Source: DASXKD01 sp963734725
GTDB taxonomy: Bacteria > Actinomycetota > Actinomycetes > Streptosporangiales > Streptosporangiaceae
Assembly (NCBI GenBank): GCA_963734725.1
Contig: CAVTIX010000017.1
Span: forward strand, 1-64,000
Direction of reading: 5' to 3'
DNA: 64,000 nucleotides
Of the stretch, positions 25,985 to 35,431 are shown one piece after another; position 1 is the stretch's first letter; each line of letters opens with the position of its first letter. The notes under the pieces are model-generated. The model saw nothing but the letters and a program-made list of their open reading frames with translations, did not search any database and had not been told where the DNA came from. The translations under genes and the position numbers were made by a program.

Positions 25985-26381
25985 CACTTCCGGGCCTCCG
26001 GCGGCAACGCCTACCGGACCGCCACCAGCTGAGATCCCCAGCACCGGCCGCTACAACGGTCGGCTTTAGTACCGGCTATTCGCTATGAACTTACCGTGCG
26101 CTATTGAATACATTAAGTAATCGCTAGCCACCTGTTCTAGAGCTGAGCAGAACGCGGCAACCGGAGCAAGCTTCTGCACGGGGAACGCTATCTAGCGTGG
26201 CGGTTCAGGGCGGCGCCGGGACGAAGAACCTCCCTTCGGCCCGCAGTGGCACTCACCGCCACGGCCGCAAAATCCCGGCGAAGCTGAATCCGGCCTAAAC
26301 GGCCTGCAATGATGACCGGCGTGAGCGCCGTCACGGCCTGGCGCGGCAAAACGCTTCTGGACCGGGGTTGCCCAGCGTACC
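25985..26381. other. Intergenic region
   Basis: No supported gene. Around 26060-26140 there is an AT-richer patch (TATTCGCTATGAACTTACC, TATTGAATACATTAAG) unusual for this GC-rich side and a plausible promoter region for the next gene; nothing more specific can be assigned. Confidence 0.4.
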
Positions 26382-26741
26382 GTGGCCCTGATGCTCGTCG
26401 CCGCGGGCATCTTCGCCCTCTGGTACCGCAAGACCTACAACGTATGGCCAGGACAAGGCGCCTCGGCCCGCGTGCACTGGTGCGGGCGAGACTACGAGTC
26501 CTTCGGCGGCCCTCCACAGACCCAGCGGCAGATCTCCTCGCGAGACCACTTTCTGATCCACCCCGTCGGCCAGTACCCGCCGCTGGCGCTGTCCCGCCAG
26601 CAGTTGTTCGCCGCAGTGGTCATCGGCGCCCAGCGGCAATCTGTCAGGCCGCCGCCACTATGCGCAATGGTCGTTTGCTACACCGGCGGGACTCGCTGCA
26701 TGGTAGCCCACCCGGCGATTGACATACCCAGCGCGCTCTGA
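26382..26741 (+). CDS. Hypothetical protein with N-terminal membrane helix
   Basis: The 119-residue frame starts with GTG and a hydrophobic helix (VALMLVAAGIFALWYRK), then a soluble domain with WCGRDYE at 33-39, HPVGQYPPLALS and two late cysteines (AMVVCYTGG, TRCMVAH). It reads like a small exported or membrane-tethered actinomycete protein. I know no function. Start choice is uncertain; no clear ribosome site is seen. Confidence 0.5.
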   Translation: MALMLVAAGIFALWYRKTYNVWPGQGASARVHWCGRDYESFGGPPQTQRQISSRDHFLIHPVGQYPPLALSRQQLFAAVVIGAQRQSVRPPPLCAMVVCYTGGTRCMVAHPAIDIPSAL

Positions 26742-26917
26742 CTTGCTCATCTACCGCGAGTACCCGGCCCGTCGTACTCGCGGGTATGGTCAGGCGGCCG
26801 CCAGACCAGTACCTTTGGGCCAGTATGCGCGGTCACCGCCACCCGGGGCGCATGGTGAGCTGCGGAGACAGCGGCCTGATCGCTGCCAGGCATCAGGCGA
26901 ACCGGCAGGGAAAGGGA

Positions 26918-27559
26918 GTGAGGGCGATTCTCAACGGTTGGGGAAGGGCTCTGGTCATGAGCGCGGCGGCGGCATCGGTGATCGGCTTGGCGGCCGCGCC
27001 GGCTCTCGCGGCGGTTACCTGGACCGTCAAGCCAGGCGGGGCCGTTACCGGAACGGCAGGGAAGACGGTCGTGACCGATGCGACCAAGGGTCTGTCGGTG
27101 ACCTGCACGTCCTCCGTCGCAAAGGGCACGCTCAAGAAGGGCAGCGGCCTGGCCGGCGCGGGCATCGGTACCATCGCCTCGCTTGCCTTTAAGGGATGCA
27201 ATGTGTCCGGCATTACCGTGTCGGTGACGATCACGGGGAAGATGCCGCTCAACGCCACCGCGTACAACGGGACGACGAAGGTCGCGAGCATGACCATCAC
27301 GAAGATCCATGGGACCATCTCTGTCAGCGCTATCAACTGCAAGGCCACGATCGACGGCACCGGCGGCGCAGCGCACAACGGCATGGTCAAGGGCACATTC
27401 ACCAACGGAACCAACACGCTGAAGGTGTCCGCCAAGGGTGGCAACCTGCACATCTACAACGCGAGCAGCGGCTGCAACGGTGCGGTCAGCAATAATGACG
27501 CGGTGAACTTCACCGGCAGCTACAAGTTCGCGCCTAAGACGACCATCACGAGCCCCTGA
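26918..27559 (+). CDS. Secreted protein of unknown function
   Basis: A signal peptide (residues 1-32, ending APALAA) leads a beta-rich, Thr/Ser/Gly-rich mature domain of about 180 residues with four cysteines spaced as two likely disulfide pairs (SVTCTSS, FKGCNVSG, AINCKAT, SSGCNGA). The pattern WTVKPGG then LTCT is shared with many small secreted actinomycete proteins. The GTG at 26918 is chosen because AGGGAAAGGGA lies just upstream and it begins the signal peptide. A strong hairpin follows the stop. Not in an operon. Confidence 0.72.
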   Translation: MRAILNGWGRALVMSAAAASVIGLAAAPALAAVTWTVKPGGAVTGTAGKTVVTDATKGLSVTCTSSVAKGTLKKGSGLAGAGIGTIASLAFKGCNVSGITVSVTITGKMPLNATAYNGTTKVASMTITKIHGTISVSAINCKATIDGTGGAAHNGMVKGTFTNGTNTLKVSAKGGNLHIYNASSGCNGAVSNNDAVNFTGSYKFAPKTTITSP

Positions 27560-27582
27560 GGTAAAGCACGATCCATGCGGTC

Positions 27583-27637
27583 AGGGCCACCTGGCAACTG
27601 GGCGCCTCCGGGCAACCCCAGGTCGCCAGGTGGCCCT
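27583..27637 (+). terminator. Strong hairpin terminator
   Basis: A perfect 13-base inverted repeat AGGGCCACCTGGC/GCCAGGTGGCCCT with an inner CTGGG/CCCAG pairing starts 24 bases after the stop of the secreted-protein gene. There is no T-run, as is normal in actinomycetes. It may serve both strands, as the gene beyond it points leftward. Confidence 0.75.
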
Positions 27638-27693
27638 GCCATTAAGGGCGAAGCGCCTGCGAGGGACACCAGATCCTGCGGACGAACCGGCAG

Positions 27694-28014
27694 CTACCAG
27701 GCCGCGCCTGGTGGTTTCGGCGCCGGCCCCCACGGCGGGCCGCCCCGGGTAGCGTGCCTGCCCATGTAACCGGTCTCGCTGGACGAACCCACAGCTTCGG
27801 CGGCGGGCCAAGGAACCCTCGCCGGTAGCCTGGCCGGCTCCGCCTGCTGGGACGCAGGAACCTCGGGCGCGGGCGGTTCCGGCACAGGATGGCCGACAGA
27901 GTCGGGCGGCCCGGAAGGCGCCCGGCGCACCGCCTGGACGAACATCACTAGCAGTAATGGCTGGATAACCACGATGTAAAAAAGGCCCACGTTGACCAGG
28001 GCCGCATGGCTCAT
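27694..28014 (-). CDS. Small membrane protein with proline-rich tail
   Basis: The 106-residue protein has one N-terminal membrane helix (LVNVGLFYIVVIQPLLLVMFVQA) and a proline-rich soluble tail (PEPPAPEVPASQQAEPARLPA). The start at ATG 28014 is well supported by AGGAGGTG seven bases upstream; the longer open frame to 28275 is not needed. No family is known. Convergent with the secreted-protein gene across the hairpin terminator. Confidence 0.65.
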   Translation of the reverse strand: MSHAALVNVGLFYIVVIQPLLLVMFVQAVRRAPSGPPDSVGHPVPEPPAPEVPASQQAEPARLPARVPWPAAEAVGSSSETGYMGRHATRGGPPWGPAPKPPGAAW

Positions 28015-28346
28015 GGCCACCTCCTGGCGCCTCCAAAGGGCCGGGCGTGGCGCCTCGCCCACACTGCGGCCGGCCCATGGCTGATCCTGACCGCTAGCGT
28101 CACTAACCGGCGCGAAACGCCCGTCCACCCGCGCTGCAAAGGCGAGGATACGCCGCGAGCAAGCCAGGTGGCAGCGCATTGGGGCAGCCGACCGCTGCCG
28201 GCCAGCGGCCCCAGCCGGCCGTCCTGCCGCTTCCCCCTCCGGTGCCGGGCAGCCGGCCGGCCTTCGATCTCTCATATGGTGCGTTACGCAGCCCGTCCCA
28301 CCCCGGATTCCGGGGCATCAGGCCCGCGCGGGGCCGCCCCCGGCCG

Positions 28347-30259
28347 TCACGGCCCGAGGTCTTCGACCGGCGGGCAGCCGCTGGCATCACGGTCGAGCCA
28401 GTCGCGCAGCGCCCGGGTCGCCTCGACGTCGTTGCGGTTGTAGGTGAGGAGCCACTCCCGGGCCGCACCGGCTTCCCCGGCCGAATATGCATCCCCGGGC
28501 GCGTCCGCCGCGTACGGCCCGGCCGCGGCGCCCCGTCCAGCCGCCTGGTCATACCGGAGCATCGACTCGCCGCCACCGGGGTCTTCGACCTCCCAGGTGA
28601 AGCCGCACAGCGCGGCCACGTGCTTGAGCCCGCCTGGGCCACCAGTGATGAGCTGGGCCTCGAACACGCGCAACAGGTCCACCCACTGGCCTGACCCGGT
28701 GAACGCCGCGACTTCCTCGGCCAGGCCGGCCGCCGCGGCGATCCGCAACATCTGGGTGTTCTCGGCCGCCGCGTTGTAGCAGTAGGCGCGGAACACCAGG
28801 CCCGCAGCGGCCGCGTCCCGGCGCAGTCCGGTCAGCCACGCCCAGAACTGCGCGAACAGTTCCGCCTCCATCGCGCCGGTCAGCGGCTGCCACGTGCAGA
28901 ACGGGTGATACCCGCCAGCCCCGGTGGCCCGCCCCGGCCCGGCCGAGACCAGGGCCCCCCACAGGTAGACCCCGTCCTCAGTGTTTTCCATGTCGACGTC
29001 GACCTCGACGTCGCCGCGGGGCACCCGGACCCGGGACACGCCGCGGCGCCGGTAGGCCGGGGACCCGCCCAGCGCGGCACGGGCCAGGTCAATCTGCTCG
29101 GGCAGGTCGCGCATGGGGTCGCCGCTATAGGCAGCGGTGCCCGGGGACAGCGACCGGGCATCGCCGAGCGCGTGGATGCCCGCGCGCGCCAGCCGGGCAA
29201 GCTGGGCCTTCTTGCGCCCGCCGATGACATCCGGCAGCGGCGTGTCATCAGGCATGACGCCCAGCGCCGCAGTGACCGGGCGCAGGTCGACTCCGGCGGC
29301 GACCAGGGCCGCAGTGCGGTGGTCCAGCGCGGCGAGCGCGGCCCGGCTGGTGACCCCGTGGTCGCGGTGAATCCGCCAGGCCCGCCAGCCCGTGCCGGGC
29401 AGCAGGCTCACATCCCCGGAACCGGCCGCGAGCACCGGGCCGCACCACGTCCACCACGGGCACTGCGCGCACTCACCGATCCGCACCGGCACCACCACCA
29501 GGTCGACTCCCGGGTCGGCCTGGTGCGCGGCGGCGACAGCGAGTATGTCCAGCCGGAAGCCGAACTCGAAGTCGTACACCTCCATCGTGGATCGCCGCTT
29601 GGCCCGGCCGGTGGACGAGGGGGTCAGCCAGACGGGCGCGTCCAGGTCATACCAGGTGACGACTCCGTTGACGCCGATGATGCCGCCCAGACGGCCATCG
29701 GCTGGCGCCATCCCGCAGGCCTCGAGCATTCGCTGGTAATGGGCGAGCTGCAGCAGGTCGTCCCTGCGCTTGCGGGCCGACGAACCCGCTACCCGCTCCG
29801 CCGCCTCCCAGGTCAGCCGGTCCAGCGGCGAGCAGTACGCGGGCAGGCCGTCGGAACACGGGTCCAGGCAGCGGTGGTGCTTGATGTCCACCGGGCGGTA
29901 CCCCGGACCCTCGGCCGGCACCAGGAGGTCAGGCTCGCCGACCCGGCGCCCGGCCGGATCCGGCGGCAGCCGGCCGCCCACGATAACCGGCGCGCCCGCG
30001 GTCATCGCGGCTGCCGTCGCCGTCTCCCGCTCGGCGCGGTCCTCCCCGGTCACCACGCGGGCGCCGGGGTGCTGCGGCAGCAGCCCGGCGAGTACCTCCG
30101 TCTCGAACCGCGGCCGGCCTCGAACCGGCGCTGCAGCGCCAGTGGCGCCGGTAGTGGCTCGCACGGGCGGATCAGGTCCCACTGTGCCCGCACCGGGCAC
30201 TGTTTGGCCACGTAACCACCTTGCGGCGGCACCACGGACACGTCGTAACGCGAGGCCAC
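28347..30259 (-). pseudogene. TM0106-type RecB-like nuclease with RNase H-like domain, one frameshift
   Basis: The N-terminal 50 residues (KQCPVRAQWD, LALQRRFEAG) are in one frame from 30259 and the rest follow in another from about 30,115 (RFETEVLAGLLPQHPG onward). Joined, the product is about 635 residues. It has a RecB-like nuclease core (GEPDLLVP, YRPVDIKHH with Asp and Lys), a Cys pair CAQCPWWTWC, and a C-terminal RNase H-like region with DMENTEDGVYLWG and YNRNDVEATRALRDWL. Members are predicted single-strand nucleases; no partner helicase is adjacent. Except for the shift, it looks normal. Confidence 0.78.
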
Positions 30260-30316
30260 GACACGATCGTATGGACTGGGTACGTCAGTCCCCGCTGTTC
30301 AGCGTCGCGCCGCGGC

Positions 30317-30469
30317 TCGACATTCGGGATGGTGGGGATGAACGGCTCGGCCGCCTGGGCCGACATCGATTCCGGCGTGGCGGTGGCCGTGATGCGCAAC
30401 CGCTTCACCGCGGGCGACTTCAGCACGGTGACGCTGATCGACCAGATCGTCGCCGACACACTGCCCTAA
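30317..30469 (+). pseudogene. C-terminal fragment of a serine hydrolase (beta-lactamase fold)
   Basis: The frame reads FGMVGMNGSAAWADIDSGVA, then VMRNRFTAGDF and ends at a stop codon at 30469. This is the usual C-terminal end of class C beta-lactamase-like serine hydrolases. The 5' part of the gene is missing: the sequence upstream belongs to the nuclease gene on the other strand. A small gene ruin. Confidence 0.6.
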
Positions 30470-30529
30470 CCCGGGCCGCCCGGCGCGCGGCGTGAGCCAG
30501 CCCGGCACGCTACGAGCCCGCCCGGCACG

Positions 30530-32869
30530 TCAGCCGCGGGTGACAGCGAGGACCTCGCTGAGCACGTTGAGCAACAGGTCGGCCTGCTCGTGCGTGAACA
30601 CCAGCGGCGGCCGGATCTTGAGCACGTTGCCAGCCGGGCCAGTCGTGCCGAGCAGGATCCCGTGGTCGCGCATCGCCTCGGTGACCTCGCGGGCGCGCCC
30701 GGGCGCGGGACGCCGGGACTGCGGATCCTCGACGAGTTCGGCCCCGAGCAGCAGGCCCGTGCCACGCACGTCCCCGATGAACGGATGCCGCCGCCGCAAT
30801 TCCACGAGCCCCGCCTGCAGATAGGACCCGACCTCGGCGGCGTTCTGGATGAGGCCCTCGTCCTCGATCACCGCGAGCACGGCGAGCGCGGCCGCGCAGG
30901 CGACCGGGTTACCGCCGTACGTGCTGAACAGTTCGGTCTCCTCCGGCACCGCCTCAAGCAGCTCGGACCTGGTCACGAGCGCGGCGACCGGGAACCCGTT
31001 GCCCATCGGCTTGCCCATCACCACGATGTCCGGCTTGATCCCGGACTGGTGAAAGCTCCACAGATGGCGCCCGGATCGCCCGTGCCCCGCCTGGACCTCG
31101 TCGGCGATCAGCAGGCCGCCGAGGTCACGTACCCGCCGGGCCACATCGCGCAGGTAGCCGGGCGGGGGGACGAGGATGCCCTCGGCGGTGCAGGCCGGAT
31201 CCACGAACATCGCCGCGACGCCCCGGTCGCCCAGCTCTGCCGAGGCCACATCCACCTGGGCGGCGTACCGCTCCACCCAGCCCTCCTGCTCCCGGCGGTA
31301 CGCGCCGCGGTACCCGTCGGGCCCGGGCACGGTGGCGACGTGGGCTGGCCGCTCCCCGGCGGCCCACTCCTCCGGGGAGAGAGCGTGCGTGGCCTCGGTC
31401 AGTCCGTGGTAGGCGAAGCCGGTCACTACGGCGCCCGAATGCCCTGTGGCCGCGCGGGCGATGCGCCAGGCGAGGTCGTTGGCCTCGCTGCCGGAATTCA
31501 CCACGAAGACGGCGTCCAGCTCGGGCGGCAGGGTGCCGGCGAGCCGTTCGGCAAGCTCGACGATCGCCTCGTGCAGGTAACGGCTGTGCGTGGCCAGCAG
31601 CCGCTGCTGCTCGGCCACGGCGCGGACCACCGTGGGGTGCCCATGGCCGACCACGGCCACGTTGTTGTAGCAGTCCAGGTACCGCCGCCCGGCCGGATCG
31701 AACAGCCAGGCCCCGTCGCCCCGGACCAGGTGCACCGGTCGGTCGTAGAACAGCGGCGACCGGGGCAGCGCCCGGCGCCTGCGCTCCAGCAGCAGCCCGC
31801 TTGCGGCCGGGCGGTAGGGCAGCCCGCGGCAGGCCTCGCGGAACCGCGCGGTGACGGTGTCCGGCCCGGCTGCCTCGATCCGGTCCAGGAAGTCCCGGGC
31901 GCCGGGCTCCCCGCTCGCGCTGTAGGCGGCGTTGCCCGGGTACAGCCCGCGCCGCCACGCGGTGACCGTGATCTCCGTGGCGAGCCTGGCCGCCACCAGG
32001 TCCGCGAGCAGGCCGGCCTCCTCGTCGTCCAGTGGCGTCACCGAGGTGTAACCGCCGATCATCACCTCGGCCGCCGCCACGGCGTCGTCCCGGCCGTGCA
32101 GCACATCCGCGATGGAGACCGCGAGGTCGCACACCAGCGCGGCGTGGGTCATGTCCCCGAAGTCGATGATCCCGCTGACCTGCAGGTCGTCGCTGAGCAG
32201 CACGTTGTCCAGGCTCAGGTCGGCGTGGATTACCTGCGCCCGCAGGCTGGGCAGCACCGGGACGACCCGGTCTTGGAACCGGTCAAGCACCCGTTCCACC
32301 CGCGCCCGGCGCGGGGCGCCGGAGATGTGGCCGAGCAGCGGGCGGAGCTCGGGCAGGTGCGTGATGTCCCAGAGAATCTCGTAGTCGGCCGCGGGGTGGA
32401 AGAAGCCGCGCAGCGCCCGGCCCAGGCGCGCCGAGGTCTCCCCGAGCGCCCGGATGGCCCCGGTGGTGAGCAGGGCGTTCGGGGTGACCCGGCCGGGCAG
32501 GAAAGTGAACAGCCGCACCGGGTAGGTCCGGCCGTCCGGCCCGGGGACCTCGGTCCACGGCGCCCCGCTGACACCCGGCAGGGTGCGCATGACCGGCAGG
32601 TCCGGGTCGACCTGCTCGATGTGACGCAGCGCGGCGGTCTGCATGTCCAGGATGGGCAGGGTGTCGGCCGGGTTCGAGATCTTGAACAGGAAGCGCTGCC
32701 CGTCGGCGGTGTCTGCCCGGAAGTTCTGGTCCCGCTCCCCCGCCAGGGCGGTGAGCGATCCGGTCAGGCCGAAGCCGGCGTCCAGGGCCTGCCGGGCTGC
32801 CTCGTCGCTGAAGGCTGGCGGCGCGCTCGCCAGCGGGTTGTTTGCCAACGGGTCCAGGCGCTGCACCAT
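30530..32869 (-). CDS. Phosphotransferase-aminotransferase fusion (AGXT2L-like)
   Basis: The N-terminal 350 residues are an APH/ChoK-type kinase with HADLSLDNVLL (catalytic Asp) and GIIDFGDMTH. The C-terminal 430 residues are a class III PLP aminotransferase with NVAVVGHGHP, NSGSEANDLAWR, IADEVQAGHGRSG and the PLP lysine in MGKPMGNG. Relatives convert hydroxylysine or ethanolamine in two steps: kinase, then phospho-lyase; here both would lie in one chain. The start ATG 32869 is chosen over 32980, which would run into the opposite gene's 5' end. About 779 residues. Confidence 0.85.
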   Translation of the reverse strand: MVQRLDPLANNPLASAPPAFSDEAARQALDAGFGLTGSLTALAGERDQNFRADTADGQRFLFKISNPADTLPILDMQTAALRHIEQVDPDLPVMRTLPGVSGAPWTEVPGPDGRTYPVRLFTFLPGRVTPNALLTTGAIRALGETSARLGRALRGFFHPAADYEILWDITHLPELRPLLGHISGAPRRARVERVLDRFQDRVVPVLPSLRAQVIHADLSLDNVLLSDDLQVSGIIDFGDMTHAALVCDLAVSIADVLHGRDDAVAAAEVMIGGYTSVTPLDDEEAGLLADLVAARLATEITVTAWRRGLYPGNAAYSASGEPGARDFLDRIEAAGPDTVTARFREACRGLPYRPAASGLLLERRRRALPRSPLFYDRPVHLVRGDGAWLFDPAGRRYLDCYNNVAVVGHGHPTVVRAVAEQQRLLATHSRYLHEAIVELAERLAGTLPPELDAVFVVNSGSEANDLAWRIARAATGHSGAVVTGFAYHGLTEATHALSPEEWAAGERPAHVATVPGPDGYRGAYRREQEGWVERYAAQVDVASAELGDRGVAAMFVDPACTAEGILVPPPGYLRDVARRVRDLGGLLIADEVQAGHGRSGRHLWSFHQSGIKPDIVVMGKPMGNGFPVAALVTRSELLEAVPEETELFSTYGGNPVACAAALAVLAVIEDEGLIQNAAEVGSYLQAGLVELRRRHPFIGDVRGTGLLLGAELVEDPQSRRPAPGRAREVTEAMRDHGILLGTTGPAGNVLKIRPPLVFTHEQADLLLNVLSEVLAVTRG

Positions 32870-32917
32870 AGGCCCGAAGGGTATCTTGCACTCCTGCGGA
32901 CCAGCTAGTTTGTGCGG

Positions 32918-33292
32918 ATGGAAGAGAATCGGGCCCGCCGGGTCGTGGATGCGCTGCGCGAGCGCGGCATCGACGCGCACATGCTACGAGCCGGCGTGGA
33001 TCAGTTTGGGGTGCAGGTGTCGCTGCACGACGGCCGCAACGCGGAGTGGGACACCGACGGCACCATTGGCCTCGAGGCGCAGGTCATGCAGGACGGGGAT
33101 CTCGTCGGGTTCGTGCCCAAGATCGACGGGTCTGAGAACTTCGACGAGGCGCAGATCGTGGACGCGATCGCACGGACGGACTACGACGAGCCGGTAGCCA
33201 CCGAGCGCGCGGTAGCGCCGCCGGTGGGACCGGCCCTGTCCCGGGAGGGCGGGCTGTTCCGCCGCTTCCTCGGCGGCTTCCGGGAGCAGTAA
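32918..33292 (+). CDS. Hypothetical protein, actinomycete type
   Basis: A 124-residue protein with an alpha/beta N-terminal domain (RVVDALRERGIDAHMLRAG, VQVSLHDGRNAEWDTDG, QIVDAIARTDYDEP) and a disordered tail ending in basic FRRFLGGFREQ. Composition is coding-like. I know no function. It is divergent from the kinase-aminotransferase gene, 48 bases apart, so they may share a regulatory region. Start ATG 32918; GTG 32912 is an alternative. Confidence 0.6.
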   Translation: MEENRARRVVDALRERGIDAHMLRAGVDQFGVQVSLHDGRNAEWDTDGTIGLEAQVMQDGDLVGFVPKIDGSENFDEAQIVDAIARTDYDEPVATERAVAPPVGPALSREGGLFRRFLGGFREQ

Positions 33293-33303
33293 CCCGATCG
33301 CCC

Positions 33304-33411
33304 CAACGTGATCATGGTGATGTGGCCCCTCCAGGTGCGGTAGTCCCGTGATCATGGCATTTCGGATTTGGCGCGCCATGCCCTTGTGACACTCCGCCAT
33401 GATCATGGCCG
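33304..33411. repeat. Cluster of GTGATCATGG-type palindromic motifs
   Basis: Three close copies of a (G/A)TGATCATGG motif, centred on the palindrome TGATCA, occur at about 33310, 33351 and 33401, each in GC-rich context without a reading frame. Similar motifs with TGATCACG appear at about 35998-36008 and 55873-55883. They look like short intergenic repeats of this genome. Confidence 0.5.
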
Positions 33412-33548
33412 CCTGGTTTCCTGCCTTTGCCATGCAGGCGTGGCAGGCAACGGCCCGGCTATGCCCGACGATTGGGGTTCGCCTTGGTCGAGCCCGGTCC
33501 ACCCGCCGTGGCTGAGGATGGGGCGGCCCTGGGCGTAGGCGCGCTCGG

Positions 33549-33912
33549 TCAGGCGCGTGGCTGGCCGGCGCGTATCTGCCGCCATCCCTGGCGGAAGGCG
33601 TTTTCGATCTCGGCGCGCTGGTGCTCTAGCTCCGGTCGCTGTTGGGGTTCCCCGGTTGGTCCAGATGATGCCGGCGCTGTTGGCGGGAGGGGGTTGTCCA
33701 TCATCTGGCGCAAGGCGTCGGGTTCGATCTGTTCCAGGAGCCGGGCGGCCTGGCGGTGCCCGTCGGAGGGCTCGAACCGGTGGTCGAAAGGGGCGCGAGG
33801 GAAGTCCTCGTGGGAGAACTCGGCCGTGACGCGCCGCGCCGGGCCGCGCCCGATGGGCCGCGCGAGTTGACGCGCGGCCCTCCATGTCAGGTGGTCAGAG
33901 TTGCCCGGTCAC
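33549..33912 (-). other. Open frame of coding composition without a good start
   Basis: On the minus strand a frame of about 120 codons ends at the stop at 33549. It reads as a soluble, helical protein (VTAEFSHEDFPRAPFDHRF, QAARLLEQIEPDALRQMM, ELEHQRAEIENAFRQGWRQI). No ATG or good GTG begins it, so it is either a fragment or an indel-broken small gene. No family recognised. Confidence 0.35.
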
Positions 33913-33923
33913 CTGTAGGCAGG

Positions 33924-34514
33924 TCAGCTGCCGGTGCACTGCGGGCTGGCCTTCACCGGGGGACCGATCGTTAGCTCGACACTGCCTCCGCGCGGTGCCT
34001 GGTCGGGGTGACCGGCAGCGATAGCAAGGCCAGCGCCGGCCGGGAAGGCCGAGGGGTGGATGACAAGGACCCGGAGGTTACCGTGGCCGGGGAGCGGCGT
34101 CACCATGTTACGCAAGAGATGACTGCCGCCAAGGCCATAGGGCTCGCAGGCCGGGTTCGACTGGCCTATGAAGGTAACGCTGACCGGGACACCATCGGCG
34201 CGGAGCGTGCTCTGCAGCCGGGCCGGGTCCCGCAACTCATGGATGGTGACCCGGATACTGCCGTCGGCCTGCTTAACCACCGTCCACGCGGCCAACTGGG
34301 CGCGGGCAGGATGGCTGGGCTGATGGCCAGATGGCAGCAGGGCGGTAACAGCCAGGACGGCTCCCGCCCCCACCGCCAGTGCTCCGGCCAGAGCTGGGGT
34401 CCGGCGCCGGGCGCGAATGGCGCGGCTGCGGCTCACGATCTGCTCTGCCGGGATGTCCATGTGCACGCCTGCGACGGACTCCTTCACCGCTGTGATCAGT
34501 TCGTCGTCGTTCAT
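33924..34514 (-). CDS. Membrane-anchored partner of the ECF sigma factor (anti-sigma-like)
   Basis: The 196-residue protein has a cytoplasmic N-terminal 40 residues, one membrane helix (ALAGALAVGAGAVLAVTALLP at about 41-61) and an extracytoplasmic domain with two cysteines (NPACEPYG, SPQCTGS). The layout is that of an anti-sigma factor, though no zinc-binding HxxxCxxC motif is seen. Its start overlaps the stop of the sigma gene (34511-34514, ATGA), so they are coupled. Signal sensed is unknown. Confidence 0.7.
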   Translation of the reverse strand: MNDDELITAVKESVAGVHMDIPAEQIVSRSRAIRARRRTPALAGALAVGAGAVLAVTALLPSGHQPSHPARAQLAAWTVVKQADGSIRVTIHELRDPARLQSTLRADGVPVSVTFIGQSNPACEPYGLGGSHLLRNMVTPLPGHGNLRVLVIHPSAFPAGAGLAIAAGHPDQAPRGGSVELTIGPPVKASPQCTGS

Positions 34515-35023
34515 GATGAGCTCTCCTGCTGTCGTTCGGGCATAAGGTCAGTGCGCAGCGCGGCAAGGGCCTGGGCCATGTGAGCCATGACGGTGTTGGG
34601 GCTGATGCCGAGCACCTCCGCGGTGCGGGCGGTGTCCAGGTCGAGCAGCAGCCGCAGGGCGACCACCTGCCGTTGCCGGGCAGGCAGCCGCATCAGGGCC
34701 GCCTTGATCCGCGGTTCTATGAGGCTGTCAGGAGGCCCCTGGCCTGCGGGCAGGTCCGTGACCACGCGGGGATCGGGGACCGAGACCTCGCGGTGGCGGC
34801 GCCGCCACCGAGAGATGTTCGCGTTCAGTGCGGTGCGGACCACCCACGCCGCAGGGGCCGGGTGCCTGCTGACGGTGCGCCAGGACGCGCACGCCCGGGC
34901 GAAGGCCTCGGCAACGACCTCCTGGGCCATGTCCTGGTCGCCGACGCTGATCAGGACGGTGCGAAGGCAGTCATCCCTGGACTGGCGGTAGAACTCCGCG
35001 AAGTCCAGTCGTTGGGTTCCCAC
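34511..35023 (-). CDS. ECF RNA polymerase sigma factor
   Basis: The 170-residue protein has sigma region 2 (DFAEFYRQSRDDCLRTVLI, DQDMAQEVVAEAFARACASW) and region 4 (LMRLPARQRQVVALRLLLDL, TAEVLGISPNTVMAHMAQAL). It is the SigE/SigM-type ECF family with a normal length. The start is GTG at 35023. The downstream gene overlaps and is a likely anti-sigma. The target promoters are unknown. Confidence 0.87.
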   Translation of the reverse strand: MGTQRLDFAEFYRQSRDDCLRTVLISVGDQDMAQEVVAEAFARACASWRTVSRHPAPAAWVVRTALNANISRWRRRHREVSVPDPRVVTDLPAGQGPPDSLIEPRIKAALMRLPARQRQVVALRLLLDLDTARTAEVLGISPNTVMAHMAQALAALRTDLMPERQQESSS

Positions 35024-35281
35024 ACTTTTTCAACGCACAACCGGCGCCCTAGGGATTAGCCGTATCCGCTACGTGCCCGACCGGGCGGTGAAACCGGACG
35101 CTCACGGTCACTCATGGGACCAACGCCAGCTTCGCAGATACCTTAGATGTGGCCGTTTCCCCGGTGCCAGGCCGCGGAGGCCTGGTGGAACGGGGATGTC
35201 CCAGGCGCCGGGGCGGGCTTGGCTTTGTGCCCGTGTGAGGCTGCGGCGGGAGCGCGGAGGTCCGTGGCGGCTGGGCCGGTA

Positions 35282-35365
35282 CCGCGGGCCTTGTGGGAGC
35301 AGCGGCTGGATGCCCTGCACACCGAGGTGACCCGGGGGAAACGCGAACGAAGGAGCACCAAATGA
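35282..35365 (+). pseudogene. C-terminal remnant of an ArsR-type regulator
   Basis: The final residues of a frame ending at 35365 read RALWEQRLDALHTEVTRGKR, which matches the typical end of ArsR-family regulators that pair with SRPBCC genes. The HTH part is absent or shifted upstream. The next gene's ATG (35362) overlaps the stop, as in intact pairs of this kind. Confidence 0.5.
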
Positions 35366-35431
35366 CCAGCAAATGCGCGCGGGAGCGGCCGCATCCTGGG
35401 CAGCCTGCGATCAACAGAGGGCAAGGGAGTC

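Noticed and set aside
30590..32908. 772-codon plus-strand open frame
   Set aside because: Antisense shadow of the kinase-aminotransferase gene, caused by high GC.
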